From Streptomyces roseicoloratus (GTDB taxonomy: Bacteria; Actinomycetota; Actinomycetes; Streptomycetales; Streptomycetaceae): a DNA stretch of 35,663 nt. Of the stretch, positions 22,039 through 30,486 are shown piece after piece; position 1 is the stretch's first letter; each line of letters opens with the position of its first letter. Made by a program: the position numbers and the translations under genes. Location: NCBI RefSeq assembly GCF_004117935.1, contig NZ_SDOY01000070.1:1-35663 (forward strand), in the 5' to 3' direction. The notes beneath the pieces are model-generated. The model saw only the letters and a list, made by a program, of their open reading frames with translations. It was not told the origin of the DNA and did no database searches.

Positions 22039-25000
22039 ATGACGAAGCCGCACGCCTGTACCGACCCGGCCCGGGGGGAGCTCGTGGGCCGGGGTGAGGA
22101 ACTGAGCCGCCTCACCGAGGTCCTCGGGGAAGTCCGTTCGGGGCGCGGCGGGGCGGTCGTCGTCAGCGGTGAACCGGGTGTGGGGAAGACCCGGTTCGCC
22201 GCCGAGGTGATCGCCCGGGCGAGGGCGGCGGGGATGCTCGCGGTCAGGGGCGGGCCGGGGACGGTCGACGGGGCCGTGCCCTACCGGCCCCTGATCGAGG
22301 CCCTGCTCGCCCTCGCCCGGACCGGACGGCTGCCCGCACCGGGGGAACCGGGCGGCCACGGGCGGATCCTCGCCCGGCTGCTCGGGGAGAGCGGGGGCGC
22401 CCTCCGGGGCGGCGAAGGGGACGGGGACGCCGGAGCCGGAGCCGGAGCCGGAGCCGCGGGCGCCGGAGCCGGGAGCGCCGGAGGGGACCGGGAGCACGGG
22501 GGCGCCGAAGAGGGCCGGGAGTACGGGGGCGTCGGGGGGGACGGGGGCGGGGACGGCGCCGGAGCGGTCCGTGCAGGGGCCTCCGAGGTACCGGCCCTGG
22601 CGGCCGCCGAGGCGATCCTGCGCACGATCGCCGAGGCGGGCGGGCGGCGGGGGTTCCTGCTCGTGCTGGACGACCTGCACGAGGCGGACCCGGGAACCCT
22701 CGCCGTCGTCGACTACCTCGTCGACCAGCTCGCCGCGCTGCCGGTCCTCCTCCTGGCCACCACGGTTCCGTCACGCGGAGCGGAGCACGGCGCGGTCGCG
22801 GCCCTGGCCGCCCGGGCACACCGGCACGTCACCCTGGCGCCGCTCGCCCCGGCCGACGTGCGCCGGCTGGTGCTGGACGAGTTACGGGCGGGGCGCCAAC
22901 AGCCGGAACGGGAACCGGACCTGGCCCGCCGGGTGACCGCGCGTGCGGTCGACGAGTGCGGCGGACTTCCCTTCGCCGTGCGCGAGTTGACGAGGGAGTC
23001 GGCCGCGTCGGGCAGGCGTACGGAGGTGGGGGTTCCGGCGGCGGTCGCGGCGGACGTGCTGTACCGGGCGGGACGGCTGGGCCCCGACGCCACCGGGCTG
23101 CTGGGCGTGGCCGCGCTGTTCGGGGACGCGTTCGCCGTTCCCGCCCTCGCGTGCGCCACCGGCCGCGCCGAGGAGGAGCTGGCGCCGCTGCTGCGGGCCG
23201 CGGTCCACGCCTTCCTCCTCGTCCCGGACCCGGAGGATCCCGAACGCCTCGCCTTCCGTCACGCCCTGGTGGGCCGGGCCCTGCGGGAGGGCCTGTCCCC
23301 CGCGGACCGCACCTGCGCCGCCCGCCGGGCCGTACGCGCGATGGCCGGGGCCCACCCGGGGCTGCCGGGACCGTGGTGCGCCCGCGCCGCGGCGCTCCAC
23401 GCGGCGGCGGGCGACCCGGCGGAAGCCGTCGCGCACTACGCGGAGGCGGCCCGCCGGGCGACGGCCGTGGGTGACCCTGACCGGGCGCAGGCCCTCCTCG
23501 GCACGGCCCACGGCCTGCTGTCCCCCGCCGTGCCGCCGGAGGACCGCGCGACCGTACGCGAACTCCTCCTGGACGCCGTCCTCGTCACCGGCCGTCTCGC
23601 CGCGCTGCCCGCGGACGCCCTGGACCTCCCGTCCGACCTCCACGGCCTCCCGGCACCCCGCCGTGCCGCCCTCCACGCCCGCCTCGCCCACGCCCACACC
23701 CTCGCCGGCCGGCCCGAGGCGGCCCTGCGCCACCTGGACCTGGCACGGTGGCTGCTGGGATGCGTCGGCTGGGCGGGCGGGGCCGACGGGGTCGGCGGGG
23801 TCGCCGCGGCCGGCCGACCGGGAGGGTTCGGCCGGCTCGGGAGCGCCGGCCGGCTCGGCGAACTCAGCCGGCTCGGAGGTCTCGACGAGTTCGGCGCTCC
23901 CGGGCGCCCGGGCGGACCCGGGGCGCCCGGCGTGGCCGGCGGCGCCGGCCGGCTCGGGATCCTCGCCCGGCCCGGTGAGCCCGCCCGGCCGGACGAACCC
24001 GGACCTCCCCGTGAACCGTGCGGCTCCGGCGACGGTGCCGAGGCCCGGGCCCTGGTCGTCGTGGAACTGTCCGCCGCCCTCGTGGAAGCGTCCCGGCTCG
24101 CGCCCGAGCGGCTGCGCACCGCCGCCTCGGCGGCCCGTCGGGCCCTCGCCGCCGCCCTCGCGGCGGGCCTCCCCGAGCTCGCCGGACAGGCGCTCCTCGC
24201 CCTCGGTCACCTCACCCAGGACACCGACGCCGGCACCGCGGCGCAGCATTTCGCACGGGCCGGGACGCTCGCGTCCGGCCCGGCGGGCACACCGCTGCGG
24301 ATCGCGGCCGACGGCGGCCTCGCCCGGCTCGTGATGTGCCGGGACGGGGCGGCCGCCGCCGTCGAGGAGGTCCGGCGGGAGGCGCTGCGGGCGGGACTCG
24401 GGCCGCAGGCACACGAGTCGGGGTTCGCGCTGGCGCTGGACCGGGTGCGGCGCGGGGACTCGGCGGCGGCGCGGGAGCTGATCCGGGACGGCGAGGCCGA
24501 CGCGGCGCGCCGGGGCCTGGGGCGGTCGGTGGCGCTGTGGCGGCTCGCCGAGGCGGTGCGCGCCGCGCACCGGGGCGAGCGCGAGGAGCTGCGGGAGGCC
24601 CTGGAGCGGTTCGAGCCGGTGGCCGGCGCGGCGCCCGGGCTGCGCGCCATGGAGTTCGGGCTCGCCCGGGGCTTCTGCTCGCTCCTGGAGGAGGACCGCG
24701 AGGCGGCCGAGCGGGAGTTCGCACAGGCGCTCGCGTATCACGCGGAGAATCCGGCCACCGGAGACTTCGGCAGGTACGGGGTCGCCCTGCTGTGCGGGGT
24801 GCTCGCGGGGCGGGCCGGGCGGCCGCACCACGACCGCGCGACGGCGGCGGGTGCCGGCGGGGCCCGGTGGAACCGGTCGTTCGCGGGTCTCGCGGACGCC
24901 GTACTCCTCGGCCGGGAGGGCCGTCCCGAGCGGGCGACGGCCGCGGCCGCGGCCGCCCTGCGGGCCGCCGCGCCCTATCCGCTGGCCCGGCATCTGGGCC

Positions 25001-25398
25001 TGCGCCTGGTGGCCCGGGCCGCGTACGAGGACGGCTGGGGCGCGCCGGCGGAGTGGGCGCGCGAGGCGGAGGAGCACTTCCACGGCGCGGGCCTCCCGGC
25101 GGTCGCCGGCGCCTGCCGGGCGTTGCTGCGGTCGATGGGTGCCCCGGTGCGCCAGCGCCGGTCGGGGACGGAGCTGGTGCCGCCGGGACTGCGCCGCTGC
25201 GGGATCACGGTGCGCGAGTTCGAGGTGGCGCGGCTGCTCGCGGAGCGGTTCGGCAACCGGGACATCGCGGGCCGTCTGCACATCTCGCCCCGGACGGTCG
25301 AGAAGCACGTGTCGAGCCTGCTGCAGAAGACCGGTCACCCGAACCGGGCGGCCTTCGCGTCGGCGGCCCGCGAGCTGGTGACGGGCGGCGCCCGGTAG
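22039..25398 (+). CDS. LAL-type (large ATP-binding LuxR) transcriptional regulator with low-complexity inserts
   Basis: A 1119-residue regulator. The N-terminal AAA/STAND ATPase has Walker A GEPGVGKT (44-51) and Walker B FLLVLDD (206-212, then LHEAD). A long helical middle region follows. The C-terminal LuxR helix-turn-helix is ITVREFEVARLLAERFGNRD and ISPRTVEKHVSSLLQKTGHP (about 1052-1100). LAL proteins are pathway-specific activators in many antibiotic clusters. Two Gly/Ala/Pro-rich inserts interrupt it: about 119-182, between Walker A and B, and about 575-665; both come from short DNA repeats. ATG at 22039 has GGAGGGG upstream. The gene converges on the lanthipeptide cluster (37 bp between stops), so it is a candidate, not proven, regulator of it. 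Confidence 0.85.
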   Translation: MTKPHACTDPARGELVGRGEELSRLTEVLGEVRSGRGGAVVVSGEPGVGKTRFAAEVIARARAAGMLAVRGGPGTVDGAVPYRPLIEALLALARTGRLPAPGEPGGHGRILARLLGESGGALRGGEGDGDAGAGAGAGAAGAGAGSAGGDREHGGAEEGREYGGVGGDGGGDGAGAVRAGASEVPALAAAEAILRTIAEAGGRRGFLLVLDDLHEADPGTLAVVDYLVDQLAALPVLLLATTVPSRGAEHGAVAALAARAHRHVTLAPLAPADVRRLVLDELRAGRQQPEREPDLARRVTARAVDECGGLPFAVRELTRESAASGRRTEVGVPAAVAADVLYRAGRLGPDATGLLGVAALFGDAFAVPALACATGRAEEELAPLLRAAVHAFLLVPDPEDPERLAFRHALVGRALREGLSPADRTCAARRAVRAMAGAHPGLPGPWCARAAALHAAAGDPAEAVAHYAEAARRATAVGDPDRAQALLGTAHGLLSPAVPPEDRATVRELLLDAVLVTGRLAALPADALDLPSDLHGLPAPRRAALHARLAHAHTLAGRPEAALRHLDLARWLLGCVGWAGGADGVGGVAAAGRPGGFGRLGSAGRLGELSRLGGLDEFGAPGRPGGPGAPGVAGGAGRLGILARPGEPARPDEPGPPREPCGSGDGAEARALVVVELSAALVEASRLAPERLRTAASAARRALAAALAAGLPELAGQALLALGHLTQDTDAGTAAQHFARAGTLASGPAGTPLRIAADGGLARLVMCRDGAAAAVEEVRREALRAGLGPQAHESGFALALDRVRRGDSAAARELIRDGEADAARRGLGRSVALWRLAEAVRAAHRGEREELREALERFEPVAGAAPGLRAMEFGLARGFCSLLEEDREAAEREFAQALAYHAENPATGDFGRYGVALLCGVLAGRAGRPHHDRATAAGAGGARWNRSFAGLADAVLLGREGRPERATAAAAAALRAAAPYPLARHLGLRLVARAAYEDGWGAPAEWAREAEEHFHGAGLPAVAGACRALLRSMGAPVRQRRSGTELVPPGLRRCGITVREFEVARLLAERFGNRDIAGRLHISPRTVEKHVSSLLQKTGHPNRAAFASAARELVTGGAR
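22432..22455 (+). repeat. Four GGAGCC hexamers inside the LAL gene
   Basis: Four head-to-tail GGAGCC units encode an Ala-Gly run between the Walker A and B motifs of the LAL regulator, in a longer Gly/Ala-rich insert. The array keeps the reading frame whatever its copy number, so length could vary between strains. Confidence 0.8.
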
Positions 25399-25435
25399 AC
25401 ACGGTCCGACGCCGGCCGCTCCGTCGCCCCTCGCC

Positions 25436-27049
25436 TCAGCCCCGTACAGCCCCCGCGGGAGTCGCTACGCGTACCACCCGGTCGAAGTCGGGATCGAGGT
25501 TCTCGTCGCCGTGGTGGACGACGAGCAGGGCGCGGCCCGCGGTGCGTTCGCGCAGCAGGCGCAGGACGAGTGCCCGGCTCCTGTCGTCGAGGTTCGCGAA
25601 GGGCTCGTCGGCGAGGTAGGCGTCCGCGTCCTCGCAGAGCAGCGCGCCGATCCCGGCGCGCTGCCGCTGGCCCGACGACAGCTCGGCGGGCAGCTGTCCG
25701 GCGTGGGCGTCGAGGCCGAGCGCGGCGCGCAGGACGGGGTCGGGGACGAGCTCGCGTACGGGCAGCGGCGGCAGGTCGACGGGGGCGGTGAGGCTCGCGA
25801 CGCGGGGCGGCAGGGTGACGGTGCCGTGGTCGGGCGCGAGGGTGCCGGCGACGACGTGCAGGAGGGTGGTCTTGCCGCAGCCGTTGGGACCGCGCAGCAG
25901 GACGTGCTCGCCGGCGTGCTGGACGAAGTCGGGCAGGACGAGTTCCCGGGCATCGGCCCCGGCCCGCTCTCCGGCCCCGGCCCCGGCCCGCGACCCGTCT
26001 CCGTCCCGGGCCGCGTCCGCGTCCCGGTCCCGGGCCTCGTCGCCGTAGCGGATCCGGGCGCCGTGGATCCGGATCAGCGCGCCCTCCTCGTGGTACGGGG
26101 CGGCGGGCGTGCCGCGCAGCGACTCGATGCGCTGCAGGACGGCGGTGCTCCGCCGGGTCTGCGGGATCGTGTTGACCAGTTCGAAGACGCCGGTGACGGC
26201 GCGCCAGAGCGAGTTGACGAAGGCGAGGAAGCTGCCGAAGGACATCCGGCCGGAGAAGACGAAAAACGCTCCGATGACCATCGACGCCGTGTCCGAGAGG
26301 TTCATGACGAGGTCGCTGAGGGTGCGCTGCTTCTGCGCGAGCCGGTGGTTGGTGAAGGTGATGCCGAGGAAGCCGCCCAGCGCCTCCCGGTTGGCGGCGC
26401 GGGTGGCGGGCCGCAGGGCCGGCAGGCCGCGCAGTGCGTGGAAGGCCTCGAGGGTCCGGGTGAGGATCTGGACGTAGCGGGCCTCGGCCTCGCGTTCGGC
26501 GTCGGTGTTCTTCGCGATGCGCTTGGCGAGCCGGTTGCTGATGAGCACGAGCGGCGGCACGATCACGAGGAGGACGAGGCTGGCCTGCCAGGACAGGTAG
26601 AGCAGCACGCCGAGGAAGACGGTGGAGGCGACGGCCTGACGGGCGATGCGGATGCTGACGTCGACGGCCGGCAGCACGCCCTCGCGGACGTCGTTGTGGA
26701 TGCGGCTGACGTACGAGGCGCTGCCCGGACCGGCGAGCCGCCGGCCGTCCAGGTCGAGGGTGCGGGCGAGGAGTTCGGACTCCAGGGCGAGCACGAAGCC
26801 GTTCTCGAAGCGTTTGCGCCACCAGGCGGTCCAGTACCCGGCGATGTTGAGGGTGAGACCGAGCAGCAGGTAGCAGCCGCCGAGGAGGAGGAAGCGGCGG
26901 AAGTCGGCGGTGAGGATGGCCTGGTCGAACAGGGCCTTGAGCAGCAGCGGGTGGAGCAGGGCCTCGGTGCCGCCGGCGACGGCCTCGGCGGCGAGGATCG
27001 CCGTGAACGGCGCGCGGTGTCCGCTCAGGGTGCGCCAGAGCTGGTTCAC
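25436..27049 (-). CDS. ABC half-transporter (membrane domain fused to ATPase), lanthipeptide export candidate
   Basis: A 537-residue ABC exporter half-molecule. Residues 1-300 hold about six membrane helices. The ATPase has Walker A GPNGCGKT (387-394), signature LSSGQRQ (457-463), Walker B AYLADEP (477-483) and the H-loop region VVHHGD (511-515). An Asp/Arg/Ala/Gly-rich insert (337-368) separates the first strand of the ATPase from Walker A. The usual Q-loop glutamine is not evident: the segment reads VASLTAPVDLPPLPVREL. No peptidase domain is present, so leader removal must happen elsewhere. GTG at 27049 overlaps the LanKC stop (GTGA), so the two genes are coupled and the protein probably exports the lanthipeptide. 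Many class III clusters have two ABC genes; only one is seen here, so it may be a homodimer. Confidence 0.85.
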   Translation of the reverse strand: MNQLWRTLSGHRAPFTAILAAEAVAGGTEALLHPLLLKALFDQAILTADFRRFLLLGGCYLLLGLTLNIAGYWTAWWRKRFENGFVLALESELLARTLDLDGRRLAGPGSASYVSRIHNDVREGVLPAVDVSIRIARQAVASTVFLGVLLYLSWQASLVLLVIVPPLVLISNRLAKRIAKNTDAEREAEARYVQILTRTLEAFHALRGLPALRPATRAANREALGGFLGITFTNHRLAQKQRTLSDLVMNLSDTASMVIGAFFVFSGRMSFGSFLAFVNSLWRAVTGVFELVNTIPQTRRSTAVLQRIESLRGTPAAPYHEEGALIRIHGARIRYGDEARDRDADAARDGDGSRAGAGAGERAGADARELVLPDFVQHAGEHVLLRGPNGCGKTTLLHVVAGTLAPDHGTVTLPPRVASLTAPVDLPPLPVRELVPDPVLRAALGLDAHAGQLPAELSSGQRQRAGIGALLCEDADAYLADEPFANLDDRSRALVLRLLRERTAGRALLVVHHGDENLDPDFDRVVRVATPAGAVRG

Positions 27050-29859
27050 CGGTCCACCTCGTCGAGGAGGAAGTCGGCGGTGGCGCCGGTGCGGACGCGG
27101 TGGAGGACGCGCAGGACGCCCGCCGAGCCGGTCAGGTAGTCGGTGGAGCAGCGCAGCAGCCCCTCGCCGGGGACGCCGAGCGGGACGGGGCCGGGCGCTC
27201 CGTCCGATCCGGACGCCTCTGCCGGTTCCCGCGGCACGCCGAAGCGCGCCGCGGGCTCGAAGAGGAACACCTGGCGCACGTAGTCGAGTTGGCGCAGCGC
27301 GGTCTCGCGGTAGCCGCGGTCCTTCGTGAACTCGGCGGCGTCGAGCAGCGCGTCGGCGATGCCGCTCATGCCGAAGGACAGGCCGGGCAGGACGGAGTGG
27401 CCGACGTCGAGGCCGCGGAGCACGGTGCGGGCCGTGTCGAGGTCGCCGTAGCGCAGCAGCACGCGGGCCACTCCGGCGGATCCCACCTCGTGGTAGGGCT
27501 CCATGGTGCCCTCGTGCTCGAACATGACCGGGCCGCCCTCGTCGTCGATGGGGCGGGCGTGGGCCGTCTCCCAGGCCAGCGCGGCCCGGCCGAGCCGTAG
27601 ATGGCGTTCCTCGCCGGTGACCTGGTGCATCCGCAGCAGGAACAGGGCGACGCCGGCCTGGCCGAAGCCGAGCCCGGTGAGCGGCTCACCGCGCGAGAAG
27701 GCGTTGAGCCAGTAGGCGCGCGGGCCGTCGCGGTGGACCGTGTCGTGGAGGGCGTCCGCGCAGGCCCGGGCGGCGCCGAGGTCGCGCGGGATGCGGTCGC
27801 GGCCGTGCAGGTGGAAGCGGAGGTTGGTCATGCCGAGCCCGGCGAGGCCGTAGTAGAAGGTGTGGTCGGCGGCCTCGGTCCCGGCCGCGCGGACGCGCCG
27901 GTTGGCGTGGTCGAGGAGTTCCCTGGCCTCGTCCCTGAGGCCGAGGGTGTCGGCGGCCCAGGCGATGCCGGCGAGGCCGCTCATCAGCCCGTCGGGGTAC
28001 GGCCGGGTGTCGAGGCCGGTCAGCCGTCGGCGCAGCCAGGCGCGCCACTCGTCGCGCACGGGTACGCCGGAGGCGTGCAGCGCCCACAGCACGCCGCTCG
28101 CCCCGAAGCCGAGGCTGAGCGGGTTGGTGACGTGGGCGAACGGGTCGACGGGGAAGAGCGTGGCGCGTTCGGTGCCGGCGACGGCGGTGACGAACGCGGC
28201 GACGCCGGCCTCGGCGGCGGCGAGGGCCGCGGGCTCGGCGGGCCGGGTTCCCGGGCCGCGCACCTGGTCGATCAGCGCCTGCTCGTCGGCCAGGGCGTCG
28301 AGGACCTCGTCGAGGCCGATGCGGGCGGCGGCGAGGCCGGTGATCAGTTCGTGCAGGCGCGGGGGCCAGCCCAGGTCGTCGAGGTAGAGGCGGTAGCTGT
28401 CGAGGACGTCCTCGCGGAGGTACGACATGGCGGCTATCGGGAAGACGAAGTAGGCCATGGTGGTGGCGAGGGCGAAGAGGTCGCCTTCGAAGCCGAAGGC
28501 CTCGTAGGTGTGGCGGGAGAGGCTGAAGCCGGGGGTGAACAGCTCGACGGGCCGGTCGAGCCCGGAGCCGTGGTCGCCGCCCTCCCCTTCGGTGTCGGGG
28601 GCGTCGTCGGCGAGCCGGCAGGCCTCCAGGTCGACGACGGTGACCTCGTACGTGACGGGGTCGACGAGCAGGTTGGCGGCGGTGAGGTCGCCGAGGACGA
28701 CGTGGCGCCGGTGGGCGGCCCGGACGGCGCGGGCGAGGCTGCGGAAGACGGCGAGGAAGATCCGCAGGAAGTCCTTGGAGCGCTCGACGTCGAAGCCGGG
28801 ACGGGCGAGCGGGTTGCGTTCGAGGAGCACCGCGCGGATGTCGGAGCCGTCGACGAACTCCTCGGCGATGTAGTGGTGTTCCCAGTGGGTGAACCGCGCG
28901 ACGGGCGCCGGGAAGGCGCCGGTGCCGGCCAGCCGGTTCAGGAAGCTCCACTCGCGGGCGAGGATGTCGACGGCGTCGTGGTCCTGGCGGGGATTGGGGT
29001 TGGTGTGCGGGCGGGCCTCCTTGAGGACCACCTTGCGGTCGCCGTCGGCGGTGTCCTCCGCGGTGTACACGCCGCCGCTGTTGGAGAACTGGATGGCGCC
29101 GGTCACCCGGAACCGCCCGCCGAGCAGCCCGTCGTCGGTGCCGTCGGCGTCCGCTTCGCCGGCCGCGCCGGCCTCGTCACCGTCGCCGGCCGCGCCGGCC
29201 TCGAAGTCGGCGGGCTTCCAGTCGGTGAAGGGCCACGCCACCCACCGGGGGTGGGCCTGCCCGACCCGCCGGTCGTCGGGCACGGGCGTCCCGTCCGGCC
29301 CGGTGACGTGCGGGACCCGCCGCCCGAGCACGTCGACGCCGTGGGTGTCGAGGAACTGGCCGTAGCGGAAGTAGAGCGCCTTGCTGTCGCGGTAGCGGAG
29401 GTCCGACAGGACGTACGGGCCCTCGGCGCCCTCCAGGAGCCGGGCGAGGTCGGCGAGGCACGAACGGAAGCGCTCCTCGTCGCGCGGGTACACGGTGACG
29501 AGCTTGCCGCCGCTGCCCCGGGCCATGCCCTTGGAGTTGAGCATCTCGAAGATGTTGAGGTCGAGGGCGATCTTGAAGTCGTCGCCGCGCTCGGTGAGAT
29601 AGCCGATGACCGTGGCGGCGACCTCCCGCACGTTGCGGTGGTGCGCCGAGACGTGGATCTTCCAGCCCTGCGCCGGCAGGTCCGGGTCGTGCCGGTGGCT
29701 CCACCAGATCCCGCTGCGGACGAAGCGCGCCCGGGTCCGCTCGTCGAGCCCGGCGAGGAAGTGGTCGTCGCGCGGGATGTAGTGGACGTCGAGCGGATCG
29801 AAGAACAGCGTGTCGTTCCAGGCGAAGAGGAACCGGTTGACCCATCGTTCGTTGCGCAT
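27046..29859 (-). CDS. lanKC: Class III lanthipeptide synthetase LanKC
   Basis: A 937-residue three-domain enzyme that would phosphorylate Ser/Thr of the precursor, eliminate phosphate, and cyclise Cys onto the dehydroamino acids. Residues 1-200 form the lyase domain (PRDDHFLAGLDE, GWKIHVSAHH, LNIFEMLNSKGMARGSGGK). The kinase domain follows, with Lys280 in VVLKEARPH, catalytic loop GDLTAANLL (Asp391, Asn396) and metal-binding Asp410 in VVDLEA. Residues about 560-937 are the LanC-like cyclase with GxxG helices (SGLAGIA, YYGLAGLG, GFGQAG, SFGMSGIADAL). The Cys-Cys-His zinc ligands of class I, II and IV cyclases are absent, which places it in class III. An Ala/Gly/Asp-rich insert (220-243) lies between lyase and kinase. 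ATG at 29859 follows AGAGG. The precursor gene is upstream, beyond a hairpin and minisatellite; the transporter follows with overlap. Confidence 0.93.
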   Translation of the reverse strand: MRNERWVNRFLFAWNDTLFFDPLDVHYIPRDDHFLAGLDERTRARFVRSGIWWSHRHDPDLPAQGWKIHVSAHHRNVREVAATVIGYLTERGDDFKIALDLNIFEMLNSKGMARGSGGKLVTVYPRDEERFRSCLADLARLLEGAEGPYVLSDLRYRDSKALYFRYGQFLDTHGVDVLGRRVPHVTGPDGTPVPDDRRVGQAHPRWVAWPFTDWKPADFEAGAAGDGDEAGAAGEADADGTDDGLLGGRFRVTGAIQFSNSGGVYTAEDTADGDRKVVLKEARPHTNPNPRQDHDAVDILAREWSFLNRLAGTGAFPAPVARFTHWEHHYIAEEFVDGSDIRAVLLERNPLARPGFDVERSKDFLRIFLAVFRSLARAVRAAHRRHVVLGDLTAANLLVDPVTYEVTVVDLEACRLADDAPDTEGEGGDHGSGLDRPVELFTPGFSLSRHTYEAFGFEGDLFALATTMAYFVFPIAAMSYLREDVLDSYRLYLDDLGWPPRLHELITGLAAARIGLDEVLDALADEQALIDQVRGPGTRPAEPAALAAAEAGVAAFVTAVAGTERATLFPVDPFAHVTNPLSLGFGASGVLWALHASGVPVRDEWRAWLRRRLTGLDTRPYPDGLMSGLAGIAWAADTLGLRDEARELLDHANRRVRAAGTEAADHTFYYGLAGLGMTNLRFHLHGRDRIPRDLGAARACADALHDTVHRDGPRAYWLNAFSRGEPLTGLGFGQAGVALFLLRMHQVTGEERHLRLGRAALAWETAHARPIDDEGGPVMFEHEGTMEPYHEVGSAGVARVLLRYGDLDTARTVLRGLDVGHSVLPGLSFGMSGIADALLDAAEFTKDRGYRETALRQLDYVRQVFLFEPAARFGVPREPAEASGSDGAPGPVPLGVPGEGLLRCSTDYLTGSAGVLRVLHRVRTGATADFLLDEVDR

Positions 29860-29951
29860 CTCAGCCTCTGCTCAGCCCTCTGCGTTCGACAGGAAGTACG
29901 GGTGCACGGCGGTGCGCGTGCACGGAACGTACGGACGTACGGGATGACGAC

Positions 29952-30095
29952 GTACGGGAGCACGGTGTACGGACCACGGCCGCTCCGGGAGCACGGCCGT
30001 ACGGGAGTACTGCCGGCACGGAACACGGCCGGTACGGGAGCACTGCCGGTACGGGAGCGCGGCCAGTACGGGAGCACGGCCGGCACGGGAAACGG
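29952..30095. repeat. 17-bp minisatellite between lanA and lanKC
   Basis: Head-to-tail units of the form GTACGGGAGCACGGCCG: 29999-30015, 30016-30031 (16 bp, GCAC variant), 30032-30048, 30049-30065 and 30066-30082, plus a partial copy to 30095 and degenerate copies back to 29952. It fills much of the 292-bp space between precursor and synthetase genes. Frames through it look like repeats, not genes. The units contain complementary GTAC and GGCC steps, so the transcript may fold. Confidence 0.85.
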
Positions 30096-30103
30096 AGACG
30101 CGG

Positions 30104-30142
30104 GATCCGCGCGGAGGTGCCCCGTGCACCCCCGCGCGGATC
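30104..30142 (-). terminator. Hairpin directly after lanA (probable attenuator)
   Basis: GATCCGCGCGGAGGTGC (30104-30120) pairs with GCACCCCCGCGCGGATC (30126-30142): 17 positions, one mismatch, 5-nt loop. On the minus strand it begins 9 nt after the precursor stop codon. It could partly terminate transcription, giving much more precursor than synthetase mRNA, as in other lanthipeptide operons. No T-run follows. Confidence 0.75.
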
Positions 30143-30151
30143 ACCGCCGGA

Positions 30152-30265
30152 TCACACCGGCTTCGTGCTGCAGCAGTTGCTGCTGGAGCTGGTGAGGCTG
30201 ACAACGGCCGCGCTGCTGTTGGCGACCGTGGGGTCGAGCTGCTGGAGCTTGAGCACACTGCTCAT
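30152..30265 (-). CDS. lanA: Class III lanthipeptide precursor peptide
   Basis: A 37-codon gene starting ATG at 30265 with GAGGAG upstream at spacing 9. The leader begins MSSVLKLQQLD, matching the (L/V)xLQxL(D/E) element that class III synthetases recognise. The C-terminal part is rich in Ser with two adjacent Cys: SLTSSSSNCCSTKPV (23-37). Ser23-x2-Ser26-x4-Cys31 fits the S-x2-S-x(2-5)-C pattern that class III enzymes turn into labionin or lanthionine plus dehydroalanine. Cys32 gives an alternative ring. With leader removal somewhere around residues 16-22 the mature peptide would be about 15-20 residues. Five Ser, two Thr and two Cys lie in the last 15 residues. The lanKC gene is next on the same strand. 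No protease gene is present. An in-frame ATG at 30274 sits too close to the SD. Confidence 0.88.
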   Translation of the reverse strand: MSSVLKLQQLDPTVANSSAAVVSLTSSSSNCCSTKPV

Positions 30266-30486
30266 CCGGATCATCTCCTCGCTGTGCGGGTGCACCGCCG
30301 GGTGCACGGGAATCGGGTGTCGGTACCGGCCGGCCGTCCGGCACGGCCAAGTCTTCGCCGTCCGCCGCCCCCGCACATGGGAGTTCCGCCCCCATAATCC
30401 GCCCCGCGCGGGGCCCCGGGAATGGTGGGGTGTGCCGTCCGCTATCCTCACGCCACCGACCACCCTCAGACACGAGAAGACCGACC

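Noticed and set aside
29952..30095. Possible CRISPR array
   Set aside because: Units are 16-17 bp and directly abutting with no spacers; no cas genes nearby. It is a minisatellite.
27601..30195. 864-codon plus-strand open frame opposite lanKC
   Set aside because: Mirror frame of a GC-rich gene; Val/Gly/Glu-rich text with no domain, while the minus strand encodes an unmistakable LanKC.
29872..30258. Minus-strand frame through the minisatellite and across lanA
   Set aside because: Its residues reflect the DNA repeats and it overlaps the well-supported lanA frame; no SD-supported start.
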